A DNA stretch of 64,000 nt from Archilochus colubris (Eukaryota > Chordata > Aves > Apodiformes > Trochilidae). The DNA is taken from positions 144,784,052 to 144,848,051 of the forward strand of contig CM041083.1 in NCBI GenBank assembly GCA_023079485.1, written 5' to 3'. The notes beneath the pieces were generated by a model. The model was not told where the DNA came from and did no database searches. It was given only the letters and a program-made list of their open reading frames with translations. Below, piece by piece: positions 62,215 through 64,000 of the stretch (position 1 is its first letter; each line of letters opens with the position of its first letter). The position numbers and the translations under genes were made by a program.

Positions 62215-64000
62215 TTTTTCTTGCAATTAGATGTAAGTGAGAAATTTTGTGATACACACAGGCACACATAAAACAATTGAGCCACTTCTTTTAAAATGCT
62301 GCATGTTCCTGCCTCCTGGAGAAAGCTTGCATTCTGTGCTGCAGATTGCACATGACAAGAAGCATCTCTAGAAACTGGAGTTAAAAAACCAGTGAGTGGG
62401 ATCTGATACACACAATCTTCACACTCAGTGGTTAGATTTAGGCAGAATTATACCCGTTTACTGACCCCAGGTAGTTTCCTCCTTCTATTCCAAAATGCCT
62501 AATGTTCTCCAAACTTTTGTAAAAGAAATTCTGTGTATCTCATTCCCACTTAAGCTTTTGCGGGCTCTTATTTAACCATTCCCTAGCAAAGTTTCTCTCT
62601 TCTGTGAAATAAATCAATAAATTTTGACTTGTTATGTGGTTGATCCTAATACATTTTACAAAAGGGCATCTCCCCCTGATCTTCAAGTTCGAAGATTCTA
62701 TGGTGACACTACATCATTTAGAGATAGCCTGATTTTTATACACATTTGCTTTATTTCATATCACTGTTCTCTTGCTGTCTCCCTGTAAGTGTCTATTATC
62801 TGTTATCTCTTGTCTTCATCATATTCTCTTGAGAAACTGTCAAAATGAAAACTAATTTTCAGTTCTATGCTTTTTTTAAAGACCTCCCCACATGAGGTCT
62901 TTGTTATGGTTGCAGGCCCCAGGTGCTATAGTTGCATGATATTATTTTATTATAATCACTTGTATTATTATAGACTTCATAACAAAGGGGAAAATGTATC
63001 TTCAAATTAAGCAGGAAGATGGTATGGTCAGTGAGGACTCAGGTGTACAAAAATAGTTTAAAGAAAAGGCAAAACTGGGTTTATACCCTATTAAAAATAG
63101 GCATCAGTAGTTTAACTACTTATATGCCCACATAAATAGAATAAACTTCACCTATGCAAAAGCCTGAAAATGAGCCCAGCATGAAAATTGCATTTTGCAC
63201 ATGCAAATATATTGTAAGTAATTTTAAAAATCTTTTCACCTTTGATCCATGTAATTAATTATTGAAATAATGCTTCTCTTCCTGTTCTTACCATTCTCAC
63301 TGAGCGTGGAGGTTCTGAACCATATATTGCACATGAATCAATACTGAACATGACACTAGTGGTATAAGAAAGTGGACGTGGATGTTTAAGAGATTTCCTG
63401 CAGGCAGGAAATGCTGATATGTTACAGAACAAAATAAATTGCTCACCATGATGGGTCGGTTGGAGTCTATTTCCAAACTATAGCAGAAGTCTCCATCTTA
63501 ATTCTGCTAATCATATTAGCTAAATATCACAGCAGGTAAAATGAGTTTTCAATAACACTGCTGAGTAATTTTCCAGTGAGTTTCATGCTTGGGATAATCT
63601 TATTTTTTTTTCTTTGTAAGTTTTGCATGGATATACTGGGGCAATTATCTTCAGGCATTTGGAAACCAAGCTAGCACAGCAGCTTGCCAGGCTGCCTTAG
63701 TATGACCCACTGTGGTGTTTATGTTCTGCATGCCAGTTGTTATTAGCTCACATGTGCATGGAATACTATTTTCCCCTTTATTGGCTTAACATAATGGTAT
63801 ACCACGGGGAGTGTTTTATATAAGGGACAGGATCTGAATATAACAGCTTTCAAAGCAGGTATTTATTTCCAAACACACATGAAATTTCACTAATTCACCG
63901 TTTTATTTTATTCATGAACACCAAAATAGATGCAGAGGAGCTTAAAGATTAATAGATAATGGGAAAAATAATTGCAATTATCTTCTGAACAACCACACAG
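62215..64000. other. Intergenic DNA, no gene recognised
   Basis: AT-rich sequence to the window end, with one short hairpin at 62878-62902. No open frame of interest and no repeat family that I can name. Confidence 0.6.
62878..62902. repeat. Hairpin with 9-bp perfect stem
   Basis: aaagacctc (62878-62886) and gaggtcttt (62894-62902) pair perfectly around the loop cccacat. It is preceded by seven T. In a vertebrate intergenic setting this has no terminator meaning. Confidence 0.5.

Noticed and set aside
62878..62902. Hairpin next to a T run, resembling a rho-independent terminator
   Set aside because: The window is vertebrate. The T run precedes rather than follows the stem in the plus direction, and there is no bacterial-type gene.
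1..64000. CRISPR array, bacterial operon, tRNA or rRNA genes
   Set aside because: No regularly spaced repeats with unique spacers, no Shine-Dalgarno-linked gene series, and no rRNA or intact tRNA sequence seen. The base composition and repeats are those of a bird chromosome.

Overview
The window looks like non-coding chromosomal DNA from a bird. It is AT-rich and CpG-poor, its open frames are short and unsupported, and I recognise no exon, tRNA, rRNA, CRISPR or bacterial-type operon. The recognisable content is transposable-element debris of avian type: CR1 LINE fragments with the typical octamer tail, and one solo retroviral LTR of a family I know from many neoavian genomes. Repeated G/T-rich oligo-T tracts also suit a neoavian, possibly passerine, bird. 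The species assignment is inference.

Layout. Positions 1-34975 are almost entirely unique-looking intergenic sequence. Exceptions are a locally GC-richer block (about 2480-3200), a weak MIR-like trace (about 9440-9525), a C-rich run (16947-16966), an ancient CR1 relic (about 18975-19062), a dense (AG)n tract (29309-29328) and T-rich tracts. Positions 34978-35180 hold a well-preserved, 5'-truncated CR1 3' end on the plus strand. A solo LTR lies at about 38160-38762. A MIR-like SINE relic follows at about 40503-40700. A strand-asymmetric T/G then A/C tract (42212-42402) sits just outside the 3' end of a longer minus-strand CR1 (about 42471-43483), which has lost the middle of its reverse-transcriptase ORF. 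A 204-bp tandem duplication occupies 49994-50406. A near-perfect palindromic element lies at about 56088-56153. Two adjacent or nested CR1 3' ends lie at about 61535-62208, with a tRNA-like stretch between them.

There is no gene network to describe. Everything recognisable is the residue of retrotransposition (CR1, SINE, LTR), slippage (microsatellites) or local duplication. I see no evidence of a new functional system. The most worthwhile items are the 22-bp-arm palindrome at 56097-56143, the recent-looking tandem duplication at 49994-50406, the internal deletion junction in the CR1 near 43073-43079 and the compound CR1 locus near 62 kb. Unrecognised exons, lncRNAs or conserved enhancers could still be present, because they cannot be seen without alignment to other genomes.
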